NCBI GenBank assembly: GCA_019828595.1
Contig: JAHQRK010000001.1
Coordinates: forward strand, 1,302,001-1,366,000
Direction of reading: 5' to 3'
Origin: Aphanomyces cochlioides
Lineage: Eukaryota; Oomycota; Saprolegniomycetes; Saprolegniales; Verrucalvaceae
Length of the DNA: 64,000 nt
This document shows positions 1 to 15,000 of the stretch, piece after piece. The notes beneath the pieces were generated by a model. That model saw only the letters and a program-made list of their open reading frames with translations, made no database searches and was not told the DNA's origin. The stretch's first letter is position 1, and each line of letters begins with the position of its first letter. Position numbers and translations under genes: made by a program.

Positions 1-3000
1 TTCTGGTTTGTCATTTAGCAACAGCGGTCAGCAAGCGCCAGCCATGGATATTACCAAATACATTTCTGGTACTAATGGTAACAATCGCTCAGACGTTTTA
101 GACTTACCTTCTGTGTCTGTCACTGTTCAGCAGAACTACGTCAACCCTGGATTACAAGAAATTCAGACGCTTACTTGTACTGGATCAAGCAGCTTCACCC
201 TGACATTTGGAGGCAACACGATTACTGTCGCGCCCTCTCTGTCACTGGCAGCTTTCAAATCCCTGCTTTCGCCGCTTGTCACAGGTGGTATTTTGGTGAC
301 TTCTACGTACGCAACAACCGTATGCCACCCATACATCCCATATCCAGTAGTCATAACATTTTTCGTTCCGCTTCCCGTGAATCTTCTAGCTTGGGGCTCG
401 TCCTCAAACGAAATCACAATTGTTCGGACTCAGACCGGTGTCGCAAGTACAGCCACACTTCTCTCTATTGCCAACTTTGAGCAACAAACTCTGGTGTGTA
501 CGGGAACAGGCTCAGCAACATTCGATATTACGTATGGAACTGCATCAATCAATGTGAATGCCGGAACTACGGCGAGTCAATTAGCAAGCCAACTGAATGG
601 TATGTCTCCAATTCAAGCTTTTGGTGGGGTTTCTGTGTCCATTTCCAATGGACAATCTGCTATCTGTGCTGCTTCAACGCCAGCTAATGTCGTGATAACT
701 TTCAACTCGGTGGGCAATCCATTAACTCTCCAAGCTCAGAATCTTCGTGCTGGCATCACGTCTGTCACGATTACAGAAAGCGTTCGTGGACTTGACTCGC
801 TCTCTGCACTCACTCAAGGACAATATGCAATTCAGTTCACACCCACAATTGCTGGTCTTTATACATTTGGCGTCAGTGTTGGCGGTAGTGCAGCTATGAA
901 TCCACCTCGCATTTTGGTTGCCCCCAGTCGTTCAAGTGGTCCTTTTTGTACCCACAATGCAAATTCAGTGGCGACACAGGGAATCTTGGAAAATTTCGTG
1001 GTTCAGTCTCGTGATATGTTTCTAAATCCACTCGACGGCAGTGTTGAGCTTGGTTCAGCAGGGTATCAGGCAACGCTTGTGCTGAAGAACCAATCGATGA
1101 GCCCTGTGACAGTCACAGAAGCCACTCCCAACACCGATGGAACCTATACGTTTTCATATATGCCTCGTGTTTATGGAAATCATTCTCTCAAGATTGAACA
1201 TCGACTTTCGGGTGGCCTTCTTGCAACATATTTTGCCAACCCAGACTTTTCCCTGCCTGAAATATATTGTGTTACTCAGCGTCTTTCTGCATCTCCGCTA
1301 TGCGATGGTACACGCGTGGAAGGTCCTGTCAATTTTACATGGGGCCAATCTCAACCACCCAACCTTCTCAACCCTTCATTTCCATCTACACGATATAGCG
1401 TTATGTGGCGCGGCGACTTGGCAGTCCCAAAAGAAGATGACTACACGATTATTGTAACAGCTGATGGATCGGTAGACCTTTACCTTGACGACATGGTTTT
1501 GATTCAGCACAATGGAAATACGAGCTCAACAACGTCAGCCACCACGCATTTAACGCCTGGTACATTTCACAGCTTGATTATTAGGTACAACGTTGGAGCG
1601 TCGCCGGGTATTACACTTAGCTGGTCGACTCCATCACAAGCGGCAACCGTCATTCCCTCGTCACAGCTCTTCTTTCGGCGACAAATTGATCGCAGCCCAT
1701 TCTCTGTCCAAGTTTACCCTGGAGCTATGGTTGCAGCCACAAGCTCTAGCTCCTACGTTTCAAATACAACAACGACATCTCTGTCACCTGTGAGCTTTAT
1801 TGTCACCACACGCGACAACGTGAGCAATGTGCGATTGAATTTTGGACGGGACCCTCTTGACGTGACAGTGATCGGTAGTGATGGTTGGGCAGCCATCGGT
1901 CGAGTTAATGAGGTTACTCAAGGTTCTCCTATCTCCATCACTCCTTCGTTACTTTGCGCAGCATGTGTCCAGAGCCTAGCCGGAAATGTTATTACTGTGA
2001 ACGCAGACGTGCTTGACCAACTGATCCCACCAATGCGCTTTCGAGTCATCGGTGCTAACGCTGGGACATTGACCCCACCACAACTGACTGACTGCTTCTT
2101 CACAGTCGTTTCTACGACTGCCTTCGATACTGTAGCAGGCACATCAACGGTAACTGTCGCATCTCCTCATGGATGCAGTCCTTTTACAACTCAATCGCTT
2201 GCGTTGTCACTGGTTGTGCCATTGAATTGGCGCTATTTAGGGACAGCATCAGTTTCTCGGGACACTTTAAGCTTGACAGCTACCAGCAGCGACTTCCGCT
2301 ATCTACCATCAGATAATCCACTGGCGAGAGGTGACACAATTGTTGTTGGCCAAGAAATTCATCAAGTTGACCCTGTCGTTGGTACATTTAACAACCTACA
2401 AATACCTCTTGCCGAACCCTACACTGGACCAGATGCTCAAAATGTTCGCGTGTACAAGGCTGGTACAAGCACTGGTAGTTATCTCGTTAATTTTGTGCCT
2501 GAGGTGAAGGGCACATATACTCTCGATGTATCCATTCCTAAGGTGAAGGAAGTTCAAACTGTAACAACAAGTGCGTCGACAGCTTTAGGGGGCACCTTCG
2601 TTTTGAGCTTTACCGGACTCGCGAATGGGCAAATGAAGTTGTCAACAACACCTTCTATTGCATACAATGCGGATGCCCTAACGATGAAAAACGCACTTGA
2701 AGGCCAACATAGCATTCCCACCGGGAGTATCTCCGTTGCTCCAGTTGTGTGCCAAAATGGCGACGCAACACTTGGTTGCACCTGGACGATAACGTTTGAT
2801 AGATCACCTGACGAAGGCCAGCTCAACCTGCTGAATCCCATTTACACAGGCACATTGACGGGAAACTCCGCTGCGGTAGCAGTTACTCGCTTACGCAGTG
2901 GCGCAGCTCGCCAACACTTGAAGGGTTTCCCTACAACATTGATTGTACGCCCCTCAAGTACAAATGCTGCAGTGACAACAGCACTTGGTCAGGGCCTCGT

Positions 3001-6000
3001 ATATGCAGTGGCAGGCAATCAATCAACATTTTCAATCCAAGCCAAAGACACACATGGTAACAATAAGGAAGACAGTGATCCCCTCGACTACTTTGACGTG
3101 ACCCTGGTCCCTGCGGCAACGGCATACCAGGACTCCGCGATTGTGAAAGGCTCAGTCGTATATGCAGGCAACGGGCTGTACAATGTTTCATACACGCCAT
3201 TGAAGTCTGGTCCAAACACACTTGTCGTAGCTATGGCAGTCTTACCTGAGATTCAAACTCTAACTCTGGATTTTTCTTCGAGTACTCAACAAGCTGGAAC
3301 ATTCACCTTGTCTTTCGGCCCAAACATGACAACTATTCCGCTGGCTTGGGATTCTACAGCTGCCCAAGTGCGCACAGCTCTCTTGGCAATTCACGCAAAT
3401 CCCGTTACGGTCACAAGATCTATCTTTAACAATGGTTTTATCCACACAATTACATTTACTACAGATGTGGGCAACGTTCCACTTCTTGTCGTGAACAACG
3501 ACCTTATCTTCAGTACTGTTTGTTCAATGGCAACAGTTCAAGATGGAACGAAGACTCATATCAAGACGTCTAGCAATTTGGGACAAGCAATGATCAATGA
3601 AGTCCAAGTCATTCGAGTTGAATCAGGAGGAGGGGCTGCATTAAGCACTGGTGGTTTTCGCCTGTCATGGAATGGACTCTCAACCTCTGTCCTTGCCTAT
3701 AATGCGGATGCACCGACAGTGCAAGCCGCTCTCCAAGGTCTCTTATTGGATGGATCTGTGCTTGTTACAGTGTCTACAACAAGCACTACATTCTCTCAAG
3801 AATGGGTCGTGACTTTTTCTGGTTCTCTTGCTGGAACAGCTCAAACCATGTACTGGTCGTCTGCTCGCTACCTTCAATCCCAGTATATACAGTCCACTCG
3901 GATGATAGGCAACCTAGCTGCGCTAACAGCGACTGCTGTCGGCTTAGGTCCTGGAGTTAGCCCTCGCGCTATGGTATTTGCAAACGGGGCTGTCTCGACT
4001 GGTGGAGTTACAACAATCGATGGTTCGTCATCATTTGTTGTCTCTGTGGATCCGGGTACGCTCGTTGCCAACGAGACAACTGCCATTGACTCGCCTGTGC
4101 AGTATTGGCCAGGTTCTTTGAACTCAGTTGGCCAGCATGGGCTCGCTAGCGGCACTTACAACTCCTTGTCGACGTTTATTATCCAACCTCGAGATATTTA
4201 TGGTAACTTGATTACAGTTCGAACACCGCGACCCGAAGTTCAGATCATCGAAACGTTTATTCAATCAGGGAATGGCCTTGGTGCGATTGGAGGAACTTTC
4301 ACTTTGACATATCGAGAAGCTACGACGTCCCCATTACAATTCAATGCAGGAATCAATATCGTTCAAGCGGCGCTCAATAGCTTGAGTACCATCAGTGATG
4401 TTGTCGTTTCAACGAATTCAGCTCAAACCCTCGTTGGAGCGGTCAGTGCCACGTATTTATCCGACACACTCTCAACTCCCGACTTGACAGCATCGTTCTC
4501 CGTGAACGATTGGATCCGATTGGGCTCGACGTCGGGTCCAGTATTCACAGTGATGCAAATTTCAACAACAAGCATCCAGCTCTCGTCTCCATACCTTGGC
4601 GCAACGAGTGCAACTACAAATGTATACAAGCAAACGGCAATTGGATTCATGTATATTGTAACTTTTGACTCAAACTTGGGTGACCTTCCGTCCATCACTG
4701 CAGACGGCTCGCAACTCACACTTACAGGAGGCGCAGGCACTGCCACAGTGAAAGTAACTTCGTGCACTGCGCGTCAAATCCAAGTAATTACCACGTCAGC
4801 ATTGTCAACAATTGGTGGTAGCTTTTACCTTCGATTTCACAATGCGCGAACAAAGGACTTACCGTACAACATCGCGGCCTCTACTTTGACGACAGCTCTC
4901 CAGCAACTTCCAGATATCTATGCTGTGAATGTGGTTGGGCCTGTTGCTGGACCAAGCAATGGAGTCTCATGGACTGTAACTCTCCTCGCAATTGACGGAA
5001 GTTTAGATTTATTGTACGCTGAAGGCCAGTTGCTAACAGGACAAAAAGTATCGATTACGGTTACCGATGTATGCCCATCAGCAGTAGCAGGCGGTGTTAG
5101 CAGCCAATATGGTATAATTGGAGATTATTTTGTGCCTAGATTGTCTGGTGCATCTGTCGTTACTGGGTATACTTCATTTGCATCGGCAGGCCAATACCTC
5201 GCGACATACAAGACCCCTCGTGCTGGAACATATCAGCTGGACGTCTGGCACGCTTTTCCGAATGGTCTCATCGGCTCGTATTATAATAATCGATGGTTCA
5301 TGGATGACCCAGCTATGACTCGTGTGGATGCTGTAGTGAATTTCAACTGGACCGGGTTAATTACGCCAACTGGCAAGGACTACGTCAGCATTCGATGGGA
5401 AGGATATGTTCAACCAGCCTTTTCTGAGCAATATACTTTTGTGTTAAATGTCAATGACGGAGCACGCCTCTGGATTGATCATACACTGGTGTTGGACAAG
5501 TTTGAAGTGACAACAGCAACTGCTGTTCAATACCAAGCAACTCCAATTGCACTTGTGAGTGGTCGACTCTACGATATTACGATCGAATACCGCGAGAACA
5601 CTGACGTCGCCACGTGTGTCCTCATGTGGCAATCTTTATCTCAGGATCTTTCAATTGTTCCCACCGAGCGTCTGTTTTATCCTGACGCTTCCATTGTGGG
5701 AAGTCCTTTTTCCGTCGCTCCCTTCGGCATACATCCTTCAGCACCTCTCAATCCATCGCTTTCAATACTTGGTGCTCAGTCATTACGACTGAGTTTCTTC
5801 CCACCATTGGACGACGGTGGAGCAATTATTGATGGATATCGTGTGGAATGGTGGGAACCGCTTTTGTATGGAACGCTCGATCAACAGACGATTAAGATCG
5901 CCAAGACAGTGACTGGGGGTTCGTTCACGATTACTTTTGGTAGTAGCACGACTGGTCCACTTGCGTACAACATTCTCTACTCTGATATGGAAAAGGCAAT

Positions 6001-9000
6001 AGAGGCGCTAACTGATGCTGGTGATTGCACAGTGACAATGACAACAACTGCAGCTACTCGAAATTACCTTGTTGTATTCCGAACAGCGCTCGCGACTGTA
6101 CCAACTCTGACAGTTGATGGATCTCTACTGACTGGATCCACAAACATTGGAACATGTCAAGGCGGTTCCACAGTTGTGAATGCCTCACCCAGTACAATCG
6201 CGAGTGGGGTTATCACTTGTGCAGCTGGAGATAGTTCTCTAGGCACTGCCACTGTCGGCGGCTCAAGTACGAGTGTGGTGATGGCTATTGCTCCAGGAGC
6301 ACCATATACTTTTGATATTACAGGTCTCACTCAGTCTGCAATGGGTATCCCCCCGTCCTCCCCTGGGGATGGTGGCTCCACAGGTGGCTATATGGTTCGT
6401 GCCACGGCTCATTCGAGCTCTGGATTTTATGGACTGCCATCTGTTGTGGTGCAATTAAAGCCAATGGCAGTACCAAGTACTCCAACTTCTGTTGTTCTCA
6501 ATTTGGTTGCTGGTGTATCGTCGGCGTTACGCGTGTACTGGAGCGCCCCAAATATGGTGAATGGAGCAGCAATCACAAATTATAAGATTGAATGGGATAT
6601 TAGCTCTGCATTCAATACAACGTTACAACAATACGTCAATACACCTTCATATTTCCTCGGTCAAGTCCCTGCATCGACGAAAATGAAGTACACAATTCAA
6701 GGGTTGACACCAGGTGTGCTTTATTACGTACGAGTGCGAGCCCAAAATGTTATGGGCTTAAGCGATCCTTTACCAAATTCACTGTCGGAAACTCCTCGAG
6801 ATCAAGCCGATGCTATTACTGTCAATTGCGGTGTAACCTTAAGCACTTTGGAAGTCGATGGATTTCATACCGTGCTGGATGCGACTTCATCCTTACTCCT
6901 CTCATGGCTACCCTCACAAAATGAGCATGGTAGTCCCGTGACAAAGTATTTACTTGAATGGTACGAGACTGCTTCACCGGGCACGCAGGAGGTTCAGGTG
7001 CTGAAGATTTTCGACACATTGAATGCTCAAGCAGTTACCGGATCTTTCCAACTTCAGTACAGCCAATGTACAACAGACTATCTTCCTGTGGACGTCACTG
7101 CTGCTGCTATGACCTCTGCTCTGAATAGTCTTCCGTGCCTTCGAAGCGTTCAAGTTGTGCGTTCAGGACTCATTTCTGGTGGATACGAATGGAGCATCAC
7201 TTTCCTGACAGAATATCCGTCTGGCAAGGTTCTTAGTGTGGGGGCTAATGACCTCGCATCTCCCAACAAAGCTTGGGATGTTGGAGCAAATATGGACCCA
7301 ACACATGTTGGTGCGACTTCTGTGAACGTGAATGTGAACCAAAATAGTGCTGTCGTTGCATCTGTGGGCATCCAGAGTAGTGCTACCGTTGGCATGTATT
7401 TGCAAATTGCAGGGATCACGTTCCAAATCGCTGCAGTAACAACGGACCAGGTGACACTGACAACACCATACTTGGGCACCACTGGTACTGGTGTCACGGC
7501 TGTTCTTGGTAAAACTGTATCTGGAGTGCCTCCTCCGTCTCTACAAAGTGTCGAGTTCACCGATACGAGCGTCAGTCCTCCATTTGTGTACCATGTGAGC
7601 AATTTGAGACCTGGTGTTTCGTACACTGCCCGTGTTTCATGCTTTAACAATCGTGGATACAACATACCAACTTCGTCACTTCCGACTGCGCCACCCCAAC
7701 AAGCTCCGTCCAGACCACTTCAAGTCAAAGTCACAACAGGATCAGCTTCGACTTTAAGTGTCTATTGGTCTCACCCACAGAGCGATGGAGGCATTTCCGT
7801 TGCTAAGTATCGTATCGAGTGGGACGTGAGCCCTTCGTTCAATTCAGGAAATGATGGTGGCTCACTTGGATCTACTATCGTATCAGTTATCGTGCCTGGT
7901 GTAGACTGTGTATTAACTCCCTGTCAAGCAACAATTGGAAGCCTCCAAAAAGGCACTCCGTACTTTGTCCGCGTGTACGCATACAATAAATTTGGCTATT
8001 CGGCCGATGCAGGTGTGCCATCACCGTTGGCAACAACTCCTCAAACGTTTTCGATGCCCCCAAATCAAGTTCTGATATCACCTGGTCAAAATGCAACTCT
8101 AGTTGTTTCTTTTAGTTCTCAACATGACAATGGTGGTGCCCCTGTGACTCAATACAAAATTGAATGGGATTGCATGGACCAACACGCCGTGGATGCAACA
8201 CCTGGCTTGACCTCCACAGACTTACTTTATATGCAACATGCAACCCAAAGCATCGTAGTTTCAGCTGCCGCCTTTGATCTAAGAGGAACATTTCGTTTGG
8301 CTTTTGCAGGGAGTGTAACCCCTTGGCTAAATTATGACACGTCAGCAACAGTTCTTCAGCAAACGCTGCAAAATTTAGACGCAATCGGGGCCGTGTCAGT
8401 GACGCGCAGCACTGTTGGAAATGGGTTTCAATGGCTTGTTACATTTTGGTCTAACCGAGAAAATAGCAACCACAATGGAGATATTCCGTCTATCGTCGCT
8501 TCCATTCTTCCAACTGAAAACTACGCAAACTTTGGTACAACTAAAACAACTGCAGCTGGTGCGACTCTTCTAGGCACAAGCGCTGCAATTCAAATAACAA
8601 CAACTGTTTACGGCTACAACGGGTATGAACAGCAGAGCGTCACTCTTTCAACGAATGGTGGTGGACTGCAGGGCCAAGTTTCTCTCACATTTGACGGCCA
8701 GACAACCGTGCCGTTGCCATACAATGCGTCTGCTTTAGCCGTCAAGTCAGCGTTGGAGTCTCTTGGAAATGCAGGAGTTGTGTGGGTTACTCGTTTTGCA
8801 AGTGGCCTTGGAACAACCTGGAATATTCTGTTTCTCACTCGTCTTGGGAGCCTGCCGTTGATCTCCGTTGGCAGAAGTAGTCTTTACTCGTCTGACCCCG
8901 CTGCAAATGTGTATGTGAACGTGCTCGAAACACCTGGACGACTTCCTGTGATGAGCAGCACCCTCTACGGCTCCAGCATCATTAATGTAAACTCCACTAG

Positions 9001-12000
9001 CCAGATGAGTGTCCAGTATACAATCCCTTCATTGATCGTTGGCGCTTACTATTTTGTTCGCGTTTCTGCTTGGAATGGTTTTCAGAACAATTTTGGCAGC
9101 GCACAGTACTCAACACCGCCAGTTGAGGCACCACAATTACCGCCAGGTAATCCCTTGAGTCTTGTCGTCGAAGCCAATTCGACTCAGTCATTGAGTGTGT
9201 CATGGGCATCCCCTCTAAGCGACGGCGGATCTCCCATTATTGGCTATACAATTGAGTGGGATACAATGCCTCCACCAGTCTATGAAGTTCATCAAGTCAT
9301 AATAAATGCAACTGGGACATTGTCTGGATTCTTTACTCTCTCGTATTCCAACTACCGCACCACCAATTTGCAGTGGAATGCTCAGTCTGATTTGGTTGCC
9401 AGCGCATTGAACGCTTTACCGAGTATTGGAGCCGTAAATGTGTCCCGTGGCTCACTTGGTCAATTTGGCTACATTTGGAATATTTCATTCGTTGCCAATG
9501 CGGGCAATTTACCTTTGATGACTATTCAATCCACAAACTTGGTTGGACTTGGTGTTTCAGCAGTCATCGTCGAAGCCGTTGCTGGCAAGGATCCACCTTT
9601 CAACACACTGACAAAATGCTCAGTACTTGTCAGTTCTCAGCCGGAGGTGCAGGAAGTATTTGTTTATGCTGGTGCAGCTGATCTAGGTGGGACATTCAAT
9701 TTAGTATTTTCCAGTGAAAGCTCTGTGGCTATTCCATTTGATGCTTCTGCAGATGTAATGACTCGGGCTCTTCAAGGCATGTCCACTGTATCTCTTGTCT
9801 CGGTTTCAACAATTGCCATCACTCAGTCGTCAATTCTTTGTCGACAACAATATGGCCGAAAGTGGCTCATAACATTTTCAGGAAGTGATGGTAATGTCCC
9901 TCTTCTGCTTGCAACAACAACCGCAGGAGCTGTTCCTCGAAAAATGGCATGCGGAGGCTCTCTCACCGGTACGACACCTTGTGTGTCAACGAAAGAGATT
10001 TCTCGTGGTGGCGTGCCTCTTCGATACACGATAACCAATCTGCAAACGGGGACACCTTATTTTGTTCGAATTCAAGCCAGGAATCGGTTTGCTTCAAGTC
10101 AGCTCCAAATTCATCCATTTGCTATTGCTCCTACTCTCGTTGCGCCGCTACCGGTCCAATATGCGTACGGCTCAATGGTTTCCAATTCCCAGATAGGTGT
10201 TGTTTGGACTGCCCCGAGCGACTCTTCAGTTGCCAACTACAAACTACAATGGGATACAACGCCGTCGTTCAGTATGACAACTACGTCATCTGGCTCGGCG
10301 ACTGTTCAAGTTGTAGCAAATCAGACGCAGTACTCTTATGTCATTGGAGGCCTATCAACAAATGCCTATTTCATCCGCCTTATGACGTATAACGCCGGTG
10401 GATTTAGCGATCCATCTCCTGTTGTGCCATTCTATGTGAATCGCCGTGTCATACGAATCGTGGTGAGCAATGCAAACATCAACGGTATCTTAGCTTCCCT
10501 CCAAACGTTTACAATGGCATTTGCAAACTATCCTGCGACTTCTACAGTAGCCGTACCCGTGAATGCTCGTGCTGCCGAGATTCAGGCTGCATTGCAATCT
10601 CTAGTCTTTGTTGGCAGTGTTATAGTGAAAAGGCATGATCATTCACTCGGCCCTGCACTAGCGACGCTAGACACATCAGGAGTTGACACAAACAGCTTTC
10701 GCGTCGAGTGGTTTGTTACGTTTGTTTCAGCCTCCGTTGACAATATTACACCGGACACGCTTGGCGCTCTTTCAGTCTCCGTTTCAACTGGTACCATTGC
10801 GGCAGCAGATTTCAACATTGTTGACGTTGTCCCCGGAACTTACCCCTTGCCAAGCTCCATCACACCGATGTTAATTGCACCAGACGTTCCTCGCAATGTT
10901 GCTGTCACCGCTGTTTCGAGTACAACACTTGGTGTCCAATGGACTACTCCACTGTACGTGTCAGGGATAACAAAGTATTTGATTGAGTGGGATCTCACTT
11001 ACCAGTTTACATCACCAATTCAAACAGGCACAAGTTTCACTAATGCCCATTCATCCTGCGCTGTTGTTGTTGGAAGCTCACTTAGCTACCTCATCAATGG
11101 CCTTACGACAGGCTCATCATACTTTGTTCGCGTATCAGCGTATAATGGCCAAGTGACCGCGTCAAACATGGGCTACAGCTCAGCTGTTGTTGCTACGGGA
11201 TCGCCTATTGCTCCGCTTCCGCAGGTTCCGTACAAACCAGTCAATGTTGGTGTGACTGTAAGTCCTCTCAATGTCGCCAACCAACTCGATATATTCTGGA
11301 ACGAACCCACCGTGAATGCTCTTGGATTTACGCAAGGCAACGGCGGCTCTCCGATCACTAGCTACACTGTGGATGTGAGTACGCAATACCAATTTGCCAC
11401 TTATCAATCTTTTGTCGTGAGCACGTATGATGCCTCTGGAAATGTTCAGTCCTGTGCAGTTTCTCTTTGCCACTTCCCACTTGGTGTGACAGTGCAAACA
11501 TTAGTTGTGGCGGCGACTGCTGGTTCATTTCAACTTGTGCATACCACGTCATACCCAGACCCTCCACTTTGCGCTGCATGCGCGCTGTCCCTCGACACTA
11601 CTTTAAATCAGATAACTTACACAGGTGACCTGAGAACTAAGCTTGGCACGAATGTCAAGTTTATTGTGGACAAAGCCGGGGCAGCATGTGCTTTCACTGT
11701 TGCTGCTGTGGCGACTCCTCAAGCTGGTGTGGTCAAAGTCCTACCGGGCTACACATGCTCGCTTCCAGCTGGCACTTACAGCATCCACACTCAGCCGACA
11801 ACATCGTGCTTGCCTGTCGCAACACTTTCCAGCTCTGTGCTTGATGGCGCTTTGGTTGGGCTGGCCAACGTTGACAACGTGGATGTCACACAAGAACCAG
11901 GTCCATCGTCTGGATCTACTCTGTATCGTATTACTTTCAGTGGTTTGCTCGTCACAGGCAGCATCCCGCAGTTGCAAGTCGCATCTCCAGACGGGTCAGG

Positions 12001-15000
12001 TGGTTGTACTGCACTAACAGGAACCGTTTGGACTGGTACGTCGATAATGGGTGGAGTGTTGACACCTGGAACATCGTACTATGTTCGAGTATCCGCTGGA
12101 AACGTTGTTGGAACTGGTCCACCTCAGATAGCTGCACCTACCCTTTGCCCAGGTGGATGTCCTAGCGACAACACTATCTTCCCTGTGGCTCGACCACCAC
12201 CTCCTCAGTCTGTATTGGTATATGCAAAACCCTCAGATCGCAGCAAGCTACGTTTGACTTGGGCAACCCCGTTGACAACCAACGGTGCAGCAGTTTCTGC
12301 GTATTTTATCGAGTACTCTGTCGATAATTTTGCGACGTCTGACGTTTGCGGCGGTTGTGTGGTATCTCTTGCCTCAAACAATGTGCTTACATTGAGTGCG
12401 CAAGTAACGACACTGCAAGTTGGTGACATGGTTCAGCTCCAACTCCCTACCCCATGTATTATAATTGTTTCTGTGGCACCGACGTGGAATGGTGTATCTG
12501 GTACTATGTCCATCCAGCCTAATCACGGCTGTCTATCTTTTTCGGGTCAGACAATATTCATGACGGATCTTCACGGTACTGGAAGTGGCTACGTGCAAGT
12601 TTTAACGAGCTCTCTCACTTCACCATATTCTATTGAAATCAGTGTCGCACCCAACACTGGATACACAGTACAAATGCGGTCGGCCAACTTGATTGGGATC
12701 GGTCTTCCTGCAACCGCAGTTCCGACGTGTGACAACACGCTTGTTGGTTGTACTGCATCGCCAGGCTCCAATGTTGTGGTAAGTCGGCAGCTACCAGCTG
12801 CTCCAACGCTTGTCTTGCCAATGCAACTAGTCTCAGGTGTTGGCAACATGAATGGATTTACGCAGACATCAATTGACGTGATAGTAAGGGATACATCTTA
12901 TTGGCATGGACTTGAAGCTGTTGACAGCTTTGTTATCGATTGGGATATAAAGCCTTCGTTCAACTCGGCTGCAGTGAGCTCAGTAACAATTCAAGTTCCA
13001 GGTGGAGCTTTGCCAACATTAGCGTCACGGTATGCAATGACATCGATTTGTACAAGTTGTGTATCCACTTTGGCCACGAACGTCCTCACTGTTACCATAT
13101 CGACAGCTAATCTTAACGTTGGTCGGTGGTACACAATCAACTCTGGGACGCTCAATTGTGCGATCAAAGTGACTGCAATTACCAGCGCGACACAAGCTTC
13201 CGTTCAATCTGGATATACATGCTTGGATTTCTCCCAGATGACATATTCACTTAGTGAGAACGACTGGCTTGGGACGACCATAACAGGACTAACGATGGGC
13301 ACAATGTATTATATCCGTGCCACAGCGCATAACTCGCTAGGCATGGGCACTGTCGCAGCCTTCCAAACGGTTTCACCTTTGGTTTCATCCGATCCACCAT
13401 CTCAAGTGACCCTCTCGACTCTGGACGCGTCAGCTTCTGCTTCCGATCGAACCAGCTCTCTCTTGGTATCGTGGATGCCTCCGAACACAGTTTTGTCGAC
13501 AGATTTGAATGGAAACGGCGGCACTCCTGTTACACAATACCTCGTCGAGTGGAGTACACAAGATTGGAGTACGTACGCATCTCTTCAGTTTATGCCACAT
13601 GTCCAGACAATCGCTACAACATCGTCTGGGGATGTTCTTTCAGGTAGCTTTCAACTCCAATTGGACACGACTGGTTGTGCTCGTTGCAAAGTCAAAAGTC
13701 TAGCTGTGAGTTCAGCGATTCCAATTGACGCATCGCCAGCTAGACTAACTCAAATTTTACAAAATATGCCCAACATTGGTCAAGTCACCATTACGACCAC
13801 CGGTCTCACGGCCAAAAACGAACAATCTTGGAGTGTCACATTTGTTTCTGAAATTGGAGTCGTTCCAGCATTCACGGTCGCAACAAATGCTTTGACGGCA
13901 TTAAACGGTGTGGCGGCTATTGCAATTACACAAACAAATGGTGTGTGGTCCGGTAATGCTTACTGCAATGCCAATGTCTGCAATACGGTGGCTGTAACGC
14001 CTTCGACGACATATCCCATTCAAAATCGCATTACTGGGCTTGCGCCTGGCACAACATATTTTGTTCGCGTTTCTGCCTTCACTTCGCTTGGCTATGGACT
14101 GCTCCGACTAACTGCACCTATCTCTGAAATGGTTCCTTACGATGTGCCTGCACAACCAACAAGTCTATATAATGTTGCCGCAGCCCCAGTATTGTATGTA
14201 ACTGGCCCTACGTCCCTTCTCGTTGCCTTCCAACCTGCCACCTTTACAGGTGGCGCTGCTATTATCAGTTGTACTGTCGAGTGGGATACGTCGTCGTCTT
14301 TCAATAGTGGAGTTGCAGGTGCTCCTATTGGTGCTACGTCTTTACTAGGCGATAATGCAAACGGCGCTGAAGTTGCCATTAAGTCCCTTACCTCTGGACA
14401 AGTCTACTTTACACGAGTTTTCTGCTCGAACAATCAGTTGGGCGCAGGGCCTCCGATTGCTACTGTTCCATCAAGTGAAATACCGAGACAAAAGCCTTCT
14501 ATAGTGAGCGCTGTTGCCTTGGCGGCGGGCATAGACACTACAGGTTCTTCGATGGTCGTGTCTTGGAACACACCGAATAGCCCTGGAAGCAGTATCTCAA
14601 GCTATATGGTCGAGTGGTTCACAACGGCGCCGTCAGTGCCTTATTTTGGTGTGCAGGCGCAGCAACTATTATCGTCAACAGGTGTAATTTCAGGCGGTAC
14701 ATTCACCGTTGCTTTTGGACCAGTGACTGCTTTGACCTTACCTGGTGTCATTAATGCAGTTAGAGGTCAAAATTATATCACGACATCGGTGGACTTAACG
14801 AGTTATTTGTATCCTGGAGATTTAATCTCCATCAGCGGACTTACATATATGGTCTCACCAACTGGAACATTTACTGGGTCAACTATTCCTCTCGCAAATG
14901 CTGCCACTGCTTGGGCAAACCTGGACCCCACGACATTGGCACAAGTTGCAAGTGTCGCATACATAGGTAACACAATTCAAGGTGCAGGGATATATACTCA